Below are positions 1 to 8,630 of a DNA stretch of 64,000 nt, piece by piece. The notes under the pieces were generated by a model. That model worked only from the letters and a program-made list of their open reading frames with translations. It was not told the DNA's origin and made no database searches. Every line of letters begins with the position of its first letter. Within the stretch, counting starts at the first letter, position 1. Made by a program: the position numbers and the translations under genes. This DNA comes from Vibrio ostreae (GTDB taxonomy: Bacteria; Pseudomonadota; Gammaproteobacteria; Enterobacterales; Vibrionaceae): the NCBI RefSeq assembly GCF_019226825.1, contig NZ_CP076643.1, positions 434,001 to 498,000 of the forward strand. Direction: 5' to 3'.

Positions 1-672
1 GGGTTGGCTGCTGAACAACATCAGTGGACTAAAGCTCCCGCTATCGAGCTTGTCCACATCAACCAGCCCATTGAGGGCATAAAAACGAGCCACGTACTGG
101 CGGGTTTCAGCTGGCAGGATTAAGTGTTCAAACTCGCGGCTGTTGGCTCGCGCCATCGCGCGGGCAACACGGCCTTCTCCGGCATTGTAGGCAGCGATGG
201 TCAGCGCCAGGTCGCCGCTAAATTTGTTATATAAAAATGTCAGGTACTGAAGCGCTGCATCGGTACTGTGAAATACATCCAGGCGTTGATCCTGCGGGGT
301 AATCGTAAGACCAAAACGCTGCGCTGTGGCGGGCATCAGTTGCCACAGGCCTCGTGCACCAGCATGGGAAATAGCGTCAGGGTTCAAAGACGATTCGAGC
401 ATGGGCAGCAGAGCTAGTTGAGGTGGCAGGCTGCGCTTTTTAAGCTGGCTGAATATATGTCCGAGCAGAGGCTGATAAAGGTCAAAACGAGCGGAAATCT
501 GCGTCTGATAAGGTGATAACACCTCGTGCTGGCGATCAATTTGCTGCTGAAAGGTTTGGGCGGCGCTCTGGGCGTTGGTCAGCGGAAGCACCAGCATGAC
601 AAAAAGGAGACTCCCGGCTAACCGACACAACTTGGAGTGGGAAAGGCGGTACAACAGGGAACCTTGATTCAT
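1..672 (-). CDS. Lytic transglycosylase, SLT domain, C-terminus cut by window edge
   Basis: The reading frame starts at 672 and is still open at base 1, so its C-terminus is missing. A hydrophobic N-terminal segment (about residues 18-33, ending near TNAQS) looks like a signal peptide. The SLT fold follows, with the putative catalytic glutamate in LPMLESSLNP (E93), then a GARGLWQLMPATA-type block and an AAYNAGEGRV block. Family members cleave the peptidoglycan glycan strand in the periplasm. The ATG overlaps the flgN stop as ATGA, so it is probably co-translated with flgN. Because FlgJ of this locus lacks a muramidase domain, this enzyme may open the wall for the lateral rod; that role is inferred. 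Confidence 0.85.
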   Translation of the reverse strand, partial: MNQGSLLYRLSHSKLCRLAGSLLFVMLVLPLTNAQSAAQTFQQQIDRQHEVLSPYQTQISARFDLYQPLLGHIFSQLKKRSLPPQLALLPMLESSLNPDAISHAGARGLWQLMPATAQRFGLTITPQDQRLDVFHSTDAALQYLTFLYNKFSGDLALTIAAYNAGEGRVARAMARANSREFEHLILPAETRQYVARFYALNGLVDVDKLDSGSFSPLMLFSSQP

Positions 673-1112
673 AGTGTCGCGCTGCTGCGCTCTTGATAGA
701 ACGGGGACGGATTGGTCATTTCTGCCAGTAATTCGTGCAGCATAGCTGAGCTGTGGCCGTTGCTCTGATTGAGGTGCTGGCACTGTTCGATCATTGTGTT
801 CAGCGCACGCCATTGCTTGCGTACCCGTTCCTGCAGATGCTGAGGCAGAGCACCAAACAGAAGTTTCACGCCAGCCTGGTCATTAGGTAAAACCAGGCGT
901 TGCAGACACTGTGAGCGCTGGGTCGCGTTGCGGTTGAGCTGATTGAGCAGCGGAACCTGCTGACGAATATTGTTGCCAAGAGACTCGCCGTCAAACTGCA
1001 GATAGAGTGCTTTTTGCTGCTGCAGCAGTTGATGTAGCTGACGATACATTCTGACATCTTCATTGATGGTGTACAAAAAGCTCTGGATGAGTTGTCCGCG
1101 GTTTAAGGCCAT
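669..1112 (-). CDS. flgN: FlgN-type export chaperone (lateral, lfgN)
   Basis: A 147-residue, mostly helical protein in the position expected of FlgN, directly after flgM. FlgN chaperones bind the hook-filament junction proteins FlgK and FlgL in the cytoplasm and hand them to the export gate. The sequence is rich in Q, L and heptad-like leucines and has no signal peptide or membrane segment. It lies 23 bp downstream of flgM, and its stop overlaps the start of the transglycosylase gene (ATGA), indicating an flgA-flgM-flgN-transglycosylase unit. The call rests on both size/composition and gene order; the sequence is poorly conserved in this family. Confidence 0.82.
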   Translation of the reverse strand: MALNRGQLIQSFLYTINEDVRMYRQLHQLLQQQKALYLQFDGESLGNNIRQQVPLLNQLNRNATQRSQCLQRLVLPNDQAGVKLLFGALPQHLQERVRKQWRALNTMIEQCQHLNQSNGHSSAMLHELLAEMTNPSPFYQERSSATL

Positions 1113-1135
1113 GACTGCTTCCCTTTCTTGACGCG

Positions 1136-1417
1136 TTATTCGTGGCCGGTATGAAATTGCATCAGCGCCTGACTTAATGCTTTGCTGTCCAGGTTTAACT
1201 CGCCTTTAGCCAGCATCGCTCGCACCTGTTCCACTTTAGCCATGTCCACATCCGGCAGCTGAGCCAGTTCGGTCTGAGCTTTATCCAGTGCAACGGTGTT
1301 GGCGTTCATCGCCGGTTCGCTGGTCGGAGTGGCACTTTGAGTTTGCAGCGGTTGTTTACTGCTCTGTTGCAGCGCCGTTTGCGGTACGTGTCCACCGGAG
1401 ACTTTGTCAATTTTCAT
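1136..1417 (-). CDS. flgM: Anti-sigma-28 factor FlgM (lateral, lfgM)
   Basis: FlgM binds the flagellar sigma-28 factor until it is exported through the finished hook, which delays filament gene expression. The protein begins MKIDKVSGG, as FlgM proteins do, has a low-complexity Q/T/S-rich N-terminal half, and ends in the sigma-binding helices (VEQVRAMLAKGELNLDSKALSQAL). I chose the ATG at 1417 (93 residues) because AGGA lies 8 bases upstream; a TTG at 1432 would add five residues. The likely target is the sigma factor encoded at 15549-16277. It is followed closely by flgN. Confidence 0.92.
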   Translation of the reverse strand: MKIDKVSGGHVPQTALQQSSKQPLQTQSATPTSEPAMNANTVALDKAQTELAQLPDVDMAKVEQVRAMLAKGELNLDSKALSQALMQFHTGHE

Positions 1418-1481
1418 AGCTGGGGTCCTCAATCTTCGTCGTCAATACCGATAGGCGACCGACCGCCGTGCTGAATTAAAT

Positions 1482-1510
1482 CTGACGGCTATTTTGGTAA
1501 GAAAAATTTA
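1482..1510 (-). promoter_or_regulatory. Weak sigma-28-like promoter candidate for flgM
   Basis: On the minus strand TAAA (1510-1507) is followed after 17 bases by GCCGTCAG (1489-1482), about 65 bases before the flgM start. The sigma-28 consensus is TAAA, 15 bases, GCCGATAA, so the -10 matches partly and the spacing is two bases long. A separate flgM promoter is typical of flagellar systems, but this site is only a candidate. Confidence 0.25.
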
Positions 1511-1596
1511 TCGCGCGGTTTTGTACCCGAAATCCGCGCTGCCATTCGAGTGCTGAGGGCTAAAAATGTTACCTTGAGTCAATAAAATCCGCTCAG

Positions 1597-2424
1597 TCAA
1601 AATTGAGTTCGAACCTGATTCAGGCCGCTGACCACGGCATGGATGACTTTCTGTGACGTGCTGTTTTGCACCTCAATCTGGTCTCCTTGGCTTCCATCTT
1701 CCAGTGCGACGCCTTGGGTACTGGCATTGATGCCGTTTTTAGCGGCGATGATGACAACCTGATTGCCCTTAAGAACCCAAGGCGGCTTGCTGACTAATGT
1801 CGGGCTGAGAATGTCGCCGCTGCGCACTCTTCTTGATACTTCCATTCCGATCGCGTCCCGGATATCTGTGAAAAATTCATCGGCCCGATCGAGCGTTCGT
1901 TTCTCGATCATCAGCATGGAGGCATCCAGCGACTGACCACGTGACAAGGCTGTTTGAGTGACGACAACCGGTAACGTCAGCGATGCTTTGATGGTGACAT
2001 TGATATGCCAGGGGGATTGCCCTTGTTCGCAACTGACCTGACGTTTCAGACGTCCGACCGGCAGTAACTGGTTATCGCGTCCGGTGACGACAAGCTTGCC
2101 GGGACATTCCGGCAGGTGACGGGCCGCGCCCGGCACCCAGATCTCCCAGTCCGTTTGGTAAGCAGGCCATTGATGTAGCGCCGCGGTCTGCTCAGTTTCT
2201 TGCTGCAGTGCGGATCGCACAGTATGGCGTATTAACTGTTCCTGCTGGGGATTGGCACTTAAAGGCAGGCTGATGAGCAGCAGCATTCCACCCAAGACGA
2301 AGCCGGCACGGGGCTGCGTTATTGGTTTTGGTCTGGTGTGTTCTCGCCCTGAGGCTGTTTCCCCTTGCCTCGCTCTTGCTTCCGATGTGCGGAAGTCTAT
2401 CTTCCTTGTTGTTTTGTAAGTCAT
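1597..2424 (-). CDS. flgA: P-ring assembly chaperone FlgA (lateral, lfgA)
   Basis: FlgA is the periplasmic chaperone for polymerisation of the FlgI P-ring. The C-terminal half has the SAF-type fold seen in the family (SRRVRSGDILSPTLV, then WVLKGNQVVIIAAKNG). A hydrophobic stretch at about residues 42-57 (GFVLGGMLLLISLPLSA) is a signal peptide, so the 40 residues before it are unusual. The annotated ATG has no obvious Shine-Dalgarno and a start nearer the signal peptide is possible. The gene is divergent from the flgB operon across a short intergenic region and precedes flgM by about 180 bases. Confidence 0.9.
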   Translation of the reverse strand: MTYKTTRKIDFRTSEARARQGETASGREHTRPKPITQPRAGFVLGGMLLLISLPLSANPQQEQLIRHTVRSALQQETEQTAALHQWPAYQTDWEIWVPGAARHLPECPGKLVVTGRDNQLLPVGRLKRQVSCEQGQSPWHINVTIKASLTLPVVVTQTALSRGQSLDASMLMIEKRTLDRADEFFTDIRDAIGMEVSRRVRSGDILSPTLVSKPPWVLKGNQVVIIAAKNGINASTQGVALEDGSQGDQIEVQNSTSQKVIHAVVSGLNQVRTQF

Positions 2425-2446
2425 TGATAATAAATATTTTGTTTTA

Positions 2447-2463
2447 TGGCATGCATCTTGTTT
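2447..2463 (+). promoter_or_regulatory. Sigma-54 promoter of the flgB-flgL operon
   Basis: TGGCATG, four bases, then TTGTTT. The invariant GG (2448-2449) and the -12 element (2460-2461) are separated by ten bases, the obligatory sigma-54 spacing; the -24 element TGGCA is perfect and -12 has TTGT for TTGC. It lies about 40 bases before flgB. LafK, encoded at 30160-31491, is the obvious activator, by analogy with V. parahaemolyticus. Confidence 0.75.
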
Positions 2464-2502
2464 CTTCTCAGGGCTACTTGAGCCAACTTGTAAGGAAGAT
2501 GC

Positions 2503-2865
2503 ATGGCTATTTCATTTGAAAGCGCGTTAGGAGTTCATCCCGAGGCTCTGAATTTTCGGGTTCAGCGTACCAAAGTCCTCGCGAGTAACCTAGCAAATGT
2601 TGATACCCCGGGGTACCTCGCCAGAGACCTGAGTTTCACCACCGCGATGCGCAGCGCGGGTCTGCACGGAGTGAACCCGGACGTACCGGAATTGCTGGTT
2701 AACACTCAATATGCAATTCCTTATCAGAACAGCAAAGACGGTAATACGGTTGAGCTGGGTGTCGAGCAGGGCAAATTCACGCAGAACAGTATGGATTTCC
2801 AAACCAGTCTGACATTTCTCAATATGAAATTCAGTGGTTTAGCCAAAGCAATTGAAGGACGTTAA
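2503..2865 (+). CDS. flgB: Flagellar basal-body rod protein FlgB (lateral, lfgB)
   Basis: FlgB forms the proximal rod next to FliE. The 120-residue protein carries the rod/hook N-terminal signature (VLASNLANVDTPGYLARD, about residues 26-43) and a C-terminal helix suited to axial packing. Like other axial proteins it has no cleaved signal and is exported by the flagellar type III apparatus. AAGGA precedes the ATG. It is the first gene of a tightly packed operon reaching lafW and lies just downstream of a sigma-54 promoter; flgC begins two bases after its stop. Confidence 0.96.
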   Translation: MAISFESALGVHPEALNFRVQRTKVLASNLANVDTPGYLARDLSFTTAMRSAGLHGVNPDVPELLVNTQYAIPYQNSKDGNTVELGVEQGKFTQNSMDFQTSLTFLNMKFSGLAKAIEGR

Positions 2866-2867
2866 TC

Positions 2868-3299
2868 ATGGCATTTACTGATATCTATTCCATTGCCGGC
2901 TCGGCAATGAATGCTCAGACCGTGCGTCTGAACACAGTGGCCAGTAACCTGGCGAACGCCGATGCCGTGTCGGCTAACCCGGATGATGCCTATCGGGCAC
3001 TCAAGCCGGTGTTTGCGACGGTATACAACAAGAGCCAACTGACCGCAGGCGAAGATTATCCGAGTGCGGAAGTACGCATTGTCGATGTGGTGAAAGCGCA
3101 GGGCGAAGCGGAAAAACGTTTTGAACCGAGCAACCCGCTGGCAGACGGCGAAGGTTATGTCTATTACCCGGATGTCGATGTGGTGGCGGAAATGGCCGAT
3201 ATGATGTCGGCGACCCGCAGTTTCGAGACTAACGTTGAAGTGCTCTCCAACGTGAAGAGTATGCAGCAGGGGCTGCTGCGTCTGGGGCAGGGCAGCTAA
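2868..3299 (+). CDS. flgC: Flagellar basal-body rod protein FlgC (lateral, lfgC)
   Basis: FlgC is a proximal rod component. The protein (143 residues) has the axial N-terminal motif NTVASNLANADAVS at about residues 22-35 and a C-terminal block typical of FlgC (MADMMSATRSFETNVEVLSNVKSM). Length matches the family. The stop and the flgD start overlap as TAATG, implying translational coupling. Confidence 0.96.
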   Translation: MAFTDIYSIAGSAMNAQTVRLNTVASNLANADAVSANPDDAYRALKPVFATVYNKSQLTAGEDYPSAEVRIVDVVKAQGEAEKRFEPSNPLADGEGYVYYPDVDVVAEMADMMSATRSFETNVEVLSNVKSMQQGLLRLGQGS

Positions 3300-3982
3300 T
3301 GACGATTGCACAGTTTAATGCTTTATCGGCCGATACCAGTGGCGCTGCCACCACAACCGGCGGCGCTATCGCGGCTAATGGTGTCGATGCTAACTCGGCA
3401 TCGTCGCTGCAAAATGAATTTATCAGCCTGATGGTGGCGCAGATCCAGAATCAGGATCCGCTCAACCCGCTTGATGGCACCGAATACGTTAGTCAGTTAG
3501 CGCAGTTTTCTCAGGTGCAGAGTACAGAGAACATGACCAGCCTGATGCAAAACAGCATGGTGCTGCTGGATAACATGCAGGTACTGAGTACCGCAGGTCT
3601 GGTCGGTCAGACCGTGCTGGTGTCCGCTAACCAGTTTGAGCTCGGTGCAGAAGCGCCACAAAGCGGCAAAGTCGAACTCGAATACGCGTCGAGTCAGGTC
3701 AATCTGCTTATCACTGATGAGTTTGGTCAAAGCACCAAGCTGCCGCTTGGCGCTCATCCGGCCGGCGATGTCGATTTCACTATTGATCCCCAGGAACTGG
3801 GCCTGAAACCGGGCAGTTATCAGGTCACGGTCGAGGTTCAGGATGGCCAGGCCAGTCCGAACGTGTTGCTGGCCGGCGCGGTCGAGCAGGTACGTATTCC
3901 GAGTAACGGCGGTTCGCCGCTGGTCAATATTGCCGGTCTTGGCAGTATTCCTTTTTATCAGATCACCCAATTTGGTGCTTAA
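3299..3982 (+). CDS. flgD: Hook assembly scaffold FlgD (lateral, lfgD)
   Basis: FlgD caps the growing hook and directs FlgE polymerisation, then is shed. The family signature FISLMVAQIQNQDPLNPLDG lies near residue 41, followed by EYVSQLAQFSQVQ, and the C-terminal half contains the FlgD Ig-like/Tudor region (LITDEFGQSTKLPLG). At 227 residues it is of ordinary length. It starts on the overlapping TAATG after flgC and is followed by flgE after 27 bases. Confidence 0.96.
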   Translation: MTIAQFNALSADTSGAATTTGGAIAANGVDANSASSLQNEFISLMVAQIQNQDPLNPLDGTEYVSQLAQFSQVQSTENMTSLMQNSMVLLDNMQVLSTAGLVGQTVLVSANQFELGAEAPQSGKVELEYASSQVNLLITDEFGQSTKLPLGAHPAGDVDFTIDPQELGLKPGSYQVTVEVQDGQASPNVLLAGAVEQVRIPSNGGSPLVNIAGLGSIPFYQITQFGA

Positions 3983-4009
3983 TCCCCTTAAGGACACAGA
4001 GGTTATTTT

Positions 4010-5254
4010 ATGAGTTTAAACATTGCGCTGAGTGGCTTAGATGCATCCAACTCGGAACTGAACACCATCAGTCACAACATTGCCAACGCTTCCACTTATG
4101 GCTTTAAAGGCTCGCGCACCGAATTCTCTGCCGTTTATAACGGAATGCAGCCTGGGGGGGTGGAAGTGGCGTCCATTTCACAGAACTTTGATGAAAACGG
4201 TTCAATCAGCGGCACCGGTCGTGCAATGGATCTGGCTATTAACGGCAGTGGCTTTTTCGTCACTAAAGACAGTATGGGACAAACCCTGTACACCCGTGCC
4301 GGTGTGTTCGGTACCGACAGCAACAACTACGTTGTGGGCAACACCGGTGCCAAATTGCAGGGCTACAGCGTGGATGCCAACAACAACCTGATGACGGGTA
4401 CTGTGGGTGATGTGCAAATCGCGACCTCATCTCTGGCGGCGCGTGCGACTGACTCATTGCAGTTTGTGGCTAACTTTGATGCCAGCGCGAGCGCGATCAA
4501 TCTGGTTGCGGCGGGCGATCCGGCTCTGGACCCGGCGAATCCGGCTTATGACTCGACAGCGGTGGCTTTTGATCCCAATGATCCAACCTCGTTCAACTCG
4601 TCATATACCTCGCAAGTGTTTGACTCGCTCGGTAACAGCCACACCGTCACCCAGTATTTTACCAAAACCGACGCCAACAGCTGGGAAGTGAATGTCCAGG
4701 TGGACGGTGGAGCTGTGGTTGACACCGTTCCGGTCACTTTCAATACCGACGGTACGCTTAACTCTCCGGTCAGCGCGTTTAACGTCACTTTCCCGGCTGC
4801 CGGTGCCGAAGCCATGAGCATTGATGTGTCACTGACCGGCAGTACCCAGTTTGGCGCTGACTTTGGTGTCAGCACTAACAATCCAAACGGTTACACCTCG
4901 GGCGAGCTGGCCGGGGTACGGGTTGAAAATAACGGCATGGTTTACGCCACATACACCAATGGTGAGTCACAGCTGCAAGGTCAGGTTGTATTGGCTAATT
5001 TCGCCAACCCGCAGGGCTTGACCAAGGTCAGCGGCACTTCCTGGACGCAAAGTTTTGGTTCGGGTAACCCGACTGTGGGTGTGCCGGGTACCGGAACTCT
5101 GGGCGATCTGACGCCGGGTGCGCTGGAAGGCTCAAACGTCGATCTGACTGGTGAGCTGGTTGGTCTGATGACTGCGCAGCGTAACTACCAGGCTAATGCC
5201 AAAACCATCTCAACTGAAGATGAACTGATGCAAGTTCTGTTCAATTCAATCTAA
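4010..5254 (+). CDS. flgE: Flagellar hook protein FlgE (lateral, lfgE)
   Basis: FlgE polymerises into the hook, the universal joint. The protein (414 residues) starts MSLNIALSGLDASNSELNTI and has the axial motif ISHNIANASTYGFKGSRTEF at about residues 24-43. It ends with the conserved GLMTAQRNYQANAKTISTEDE block that forms the inner hook helix. The middle is the variable D1/D2 domain. A G7 run near 4144-4150 stays in frame, unlike the G8 run in the next gene. Confidence 0.97.
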   Translation: MSLNIALSGLDASNSELNTISHNIANASTYGFKGSRTEFSAVYNGMQPGGVEVASISQNFDENGSISGTGRAMDLAINGSGFFVTKDSMGQTLYTRAGVFGTDSNNYVVGNTGAKLQGYSVDANNNLMTGTVGDVQIATSSLAARATDSLQFVANFDASASAINLVAAGDPALDPANPAYDSTAVAFDPNDPTSFNSSYTSQVFDSLGNSHTVTQYFTKTDANSWEVNVQVDGGAVVDTVPVTFNTDGTLNSPVSAFNVTFPAAGAEAMSIDVSLTGSTQFGADFGVSTNNPNGYTSGELAGVRVENNGMVYATYTNGESQLQGQVVLANFANPQGLTKVSGTSWTQSFGSGNPTVGVPGTGTLGDLTPGALEGSNVDLTGELVGLMTAQRNYQANAKTISTEDELMQVLFNSI

Positions 5255-5265
5255 CGGAGCGGAAC

Positions 5266-5998
5266 ATGGATAGTTTGCTGTTTACTGCAACGTCAGGCGC
5301 GAGCCGGGTTCTCAAAGCCCAGCATGTGCGCTCCAACAACTTGTCCAACGCGGATACAGCGGGGTTCCGCGCCGATATGGAGCGGGTACGTAGTGTGCCG
5401 TTGCAGGGGGCAGGGTTCGATGGTCGTACCATGGTGGTCACCAACTCGGCCGCGACCCGTTTTGACAGTGGTGATGTGGTCAAAACCGGTCGCGCACTGG
5501 ATGTGGCGATCATGGGTGACGGCTACCTGACCGTACAGACCCCCGATGGCGGGGAAGCTTACACCCGCGCCGGTAATATCTCGGTTGATGTTAATGGCGC
5601 TCTGACCATTAACGGTTTTGCCGTTATCGGTGAAAACGGCCCGTTAGTACTGCCTGACTTTCAAAAGGTGGAAGTGAGTGAACGCGGTGTGATCTCCGTG
5701 ATGCCGCCGGGCGGGGGGGGCCGAGATTGAAGTGGGGACTTTAAAGCGGGTTAAGCCGGAGCCGGCTCAATTACAAAAAGAGAGTGATGCTCTGCTGCAC
5801 AGTGTGAATGGGGTGCCGTTCGCGGCCGATGATACGGTGCAACTGGCACCGGAACATATTGAAGGCAGTAACGTTTCGGCGATTGATGAGCTGGTGAGCG
5901 TGATGTCTCTGACACGCAATTTCGAAATGCAAATCCGCATGATGAAAAGCGCCGAAACCCTGGCTCAGGCCGGAAACCGATTAATGAGCAACAGCTAA
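5266..5998 (+). CDS. flgF: Flagellar rod protein FlgF (lateral, lfgF), frameshifted as assembled
   Basis: FlgF is a distal-rod component. The first frame (from 5266) has the N-terminal axial motif SNNLSNADTAGFRADMERV, the second (to 5998) has the C-terminal block IDELVSVMSLTRNFEMQIRMMKSAE. They are separated by a run of eight G at 5713-5720. With seven G the protein reads through MPPGGGAEIEVGTL without interruption and is 243 residues, the normal FlgF size. As given, translation stops at 5730 after 154 residues. Since FlgF is needed for rod assembly, either the extra G is a base-calling error or this strain or subpopulation is lateral-flagellum negative. Confidence 0.9.
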
Positions 5999-6023
5999 GC
6001 GCTCACACTAAGGAGAATTTCCC

Positions 6024-6809
6024 ATGCATTCAGCATTATGGGTCAGCAAAACCGGTATGGCGGCTCAGGATACCAAGATGACCGCCATTTCCAACAATCT
6101 GGCCAACGTCAATACGGTTGGTTTCAAACGCGATCGGGTGGTGTTTGAGGATCTGTTTTACAGCATCCAGCGTCAGCCGGGCGCTCAGGTCGATCAGGTC
6201 AATGAACTGCCAACCGGGGTTCAACTGGGTAGCGGTGTACGCGTGGTCGGCACCCAAAAAGTCTTTACCCAGGGCAACACCCAAAACACCGGTCAGGATA
6301 TGGACCTGGCGGTGATGGGGCAGGGCTTTTTTCAGATTGAAAACTCTGACGGCGAAATCATGTATAGCCGCAACGGCCAGTTTCACGTCAATTCTGAAGG
6401 ACTGATGGTCAACAGCCAGGGCCTGCCGTTGCAACCACAGATTCAGATTCCTGATAACGCCACTTCTCTGTCGGTCGGTGTGGACGGTACGGTCAGTGTG
6501 ACCAGTGCCGGCGATCCGGCGCCACAGCAAATCGGTCAGATCACGCTGGCGCGTTTCATCAACCCGGCCGGTCTGGAAGCGGTGGGCGGTAACCTGTTCC
6601 GTGAAACGGAAGCCAGTGGTGTTGCTGATGAGGTCGTGGCGGGTGAAGACGGCGTTGGCAGCATCAAACAAGGTGTGCTGGAAGGCTCAAACGTTGAAGT
6701 CGTGGAAGAAATGGTGGATATGATCACCACCCAGCGCGCCTACGAGATGAATGCCAAGGTGGTCTCGGCCGCCGATGACATGCTGCAGTTCGTTGCGCAG
6801 TCAATGTAA
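6024..6809 (+). CDS. flgG: Flagellar distal rod protein FlgG (lateral, lfgG)
   Basis: FlgG builds the distal rod. The 261-residue protein starts MHSALWVSKTGMAAQ, carries AISNNLANVNTVGFKRDRVVFEDL, and ends with EGSNVEVVEEMVDMITTQRAYEMNAKVVSA, all textbook FlgG blocks. AAGGAG lies upstream of the ATG. Length is exactly that of enteric and Vibrio FlgG. It follows flgF by 25 bases and precedes flgH by 13. Confidence 0.97.
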   Translation: MHSALWVSKTGMAAQDTKMTAISNNLANVNTVGFKRDRVVFEDLFYSIQRQPGAQVDQVNELPTGVQLGSGVRVVGTQKVFTQGNTQNTGQDMDLAVMGQGFFQIENSDGEIMYSRNGQFHVNSEGLMVNSQGLPLQPQIQIPDNATSLSVGVDGTVSVTSAGDPAPQQIGQITLARFINPAGLEAVGGNLFRETEASGVADEVVAGEDGVGSIKQGVLEGSNVEVVEEMVDMITTQRAYEMNAKVVSAADDMLQFVAQSM

Positions 6810-6822
6810 GGGGCAGTGAGCG

Positions 6823-7509
6823 ATGAAGGAAAAGGTGATGACAACGCTGAGCAAAGTCGGATTACTGAGTGTATTAGTGCTGGCTGGTTGTGCCGGACGG
6901 GAGGAGTTTGGCCTGCCGTCACCGGACGAAGAAAAATATGGTCCGCCGGAGCTTGATTACTCTCTGCCTGAGGCTCAGTCCGGCAGCCTTTATCGCCATC
7001 ACTATGCGATGACTCTGTTTCAGGACCGCCGGGCCTATCGGGTCGGCGATGTCCTGACCGTGCAGCTGTCTGAGTCGACCCAATCGAGTAAAAGTGCCGA
7101 TACCCAGTATGGTAAATCCTCCAGTGTTGGCCTGGCGGCGCCGATTATTGGTGCCAAAACGTTTGACGATGTTTCTGCCTCGATAGATGGCAATCGCGCT
7201 TTTGACGGCAGTGCGTCCAGCTCGCAGGGCAACCGTCTGCAGGGGGCCATTACGGTCACTGTGAGTGAGGTTTTACCTAATGGCGTGATTCGTATTCGTG
7301 GTGAAAAGTGGATTCGCCTCAATCAGGGGGATGAGTTTATTCGCCTGACCGGCATTGTGCGTGTGGATGACATCAGCCGCAGCAACCAAATCTCTTCACA
7401 GCGTATCGGCGATGCGCGCATTACGTACTCCGGTCGCGGCGCGCTGGCAGACAGCAATGCCTCCGGTTGGCTGACGCAATTCTTTAACAGTCCATGGATG
7501 CCATTCTGA
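6823..7509 (+). CDS. flgH: L-ring lipoprotein FlgH (lateral, lfgH)
   Basis: FlgH forms the outer-membrane L ring around the rod. A lipoprotein signal ends in VLAGC (lipobox, cysteine about residue 23), and the body has the FlgH motifs FQDRRAYRVGDVLTVQLSESTQSSKSADT and GNRLQGAITVTV, with the family's C-terminal RGALADSNASGWLTQFF. AAGGAAAAGGTG surrounds two possible starts (6823 and the ATG 15 bases later). Its TGA overlaps the flgI ATG. Confidence 0.96.
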   Translation: MKEKVMTTLSKVGLLSVLVLAGCAGREEFGLPSPDEEKYGPPELDYSLPEAQSGSLYRHHYAMTLFQDRRAYRVGDVLTVQLSESTQSSKSADTQYGKSSSVGLAAPIIGAKTFDDVSASIDGNRAFDGSASSSQGNRLQGAITVTVSEVLPNGVIRIRGEKWIRLNQGDEFIRLTGIVRVDDISRSNQISSQRIGDARITYSGRGALADSNASGWLTQFFNSPWMPF

Positions 7510-8630
7510 TGATAAAACATAACGCATTTTTGACCACGCTGTTGCTGGTGCTGAGCTTGGGTCTGACGCCGGGAGTGAAAGCGGAAGCTGCTATCCCGCT
7601 GATGGATCTGGTGGATATTCAGGGCATTCGTCAAAACCAGTTGGTTGGTTATGGTCTGGTAGTGGGACTGGATGGTCAGGGTGACCGCAACCAGGTCGAA
7701 TTTACCTCCCAGTCCATCACTAATATGCTGCGCCAGTTCGGGGTGCAGATTGATGAATCGTCCGATCCTAAACTGCGCAACGTGGCTTCAGTGAGTGTCA
7801 CCGCATCGGTTGATCCTATGGCCGGGCCGGGCCAGACGCTGGATATCGTCGTGTCATCGATTGGTGATGCAAAAAGCCTGCGTGGCGGTACGCTGCTGAT
7901 GACACCGCTGCGTGGTGTTGACGGCGAAGTGTACGCGGTGGCCCAGGGCAATGTCGTCGTTGGTGGCGTGTCGGCCCAGGGACGCAGTGGCAGCAGCATT
8001 GCCATCAATACCCCAACCACGGGGCGTGTGCCAAACGGCGCGACTCTGGAGCGTGAGATCCCGACCGACTTCAACCAGCGCGATACGGTGACGCTCAACT
8101 TGCGTGAAGCGAGCTTTACCACGGCGAAAAATATCGCCCGTGAAATCAACGATACGTTTGGTCCCAAAGTCGCGGTGGCGATCAACAAAGGTCGGGTTGA
8201 AATGCGCGCGCCGCAGGACACTCAGCAACGTGTCATCATGATGTCGATGCTGGAAGAGATGAGTGTGGTGCAAGGCCGTAAACCAGCCCGTATTGTGTTT
8301 AACTCCCGCACCGGCACTGTGGTGATTGGTAAGAACGTCAAGGTTGGCGAAGCCGCGGTAAGTCATGGCAACCTGACGGTCAGCATCAGCGAGTCACAGC
8401 AGGTCAGCCAGCCGAACGCGCTTTCTGGCGGCCAGACCCAAACCGTCGACCAGTCGAATGTGGATATTAATGAAGAGCAGGCGCAGATGATGATCTGGCC
8501 GGCAGGCACCGAGCTCAATACCATAGTCAATGCGGTTAACAGCCTGGGTGCAACGCCGACCGATCTGATGTCCATTTTACAGGCCCTGCATGAAGCCGGC
8601 GCCCTGAATGCCGAACTGGTGGTGATCTGA
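7509..8630 (+). CDS. flgI: P-ring protein FlgI (lateral, lfgI)
   Basis: FlgI forms the periplasmic P ring and is secreted by Sec. From the ATG at 7509, which overlaps the flgH stop, it is 373 residues. It has a signal peptide (FLTTLLLVLSLGLTPGVKA), the mature start IPLMDLVDIQGIRQNQLVGYGLVVGLDGQGD, and the C-terminal DLMSILQALHEAGALNAELVVI block typical of FlgI. An ATG 15 bases upstream is in frame but lies inside flgH and is less likely. Its TGA overlaps the flgJ ATG. Confidence 0.96.
   Translation: MIKHNAFLTTLLLVLSLGLTPGVKAEAAIPLMDLVDIQGIRQNQLVGYGLVVGLDGQGDRNQVEFTSQSITNMLRQFGVQIDESSDPKLRNVASVSVTASVDPMAGPGQTLDIVVSSIGDAKSLRGGTLLMTPLRGVDGEVYAVAQGNVVVGGVSAQGRSGSSIAINTPTTGRVPNGATLEREIPTDFNQRDTVTLNLREASFTTAKNIAREINDTFGPKVAVAINKGRVEMRAPQDTQQRVIMMSMLEEMSVVQGRKPARIVFNSRTGTVVIGKNVKVGEAAVSHGNLTVSISESQQVSQPNALSGGQTQTVDQSNVDINEEQAQMMIWPAGTELNTIVNAVNSLGATPTDLMSILQALHEAGALNAELVVI

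Noticed and set aside
4144..4150. G7 run in flgE as another frameshift
   Set aside because: The protein stays in frame through PGGVEVAS and matches hook proteins on both sides.
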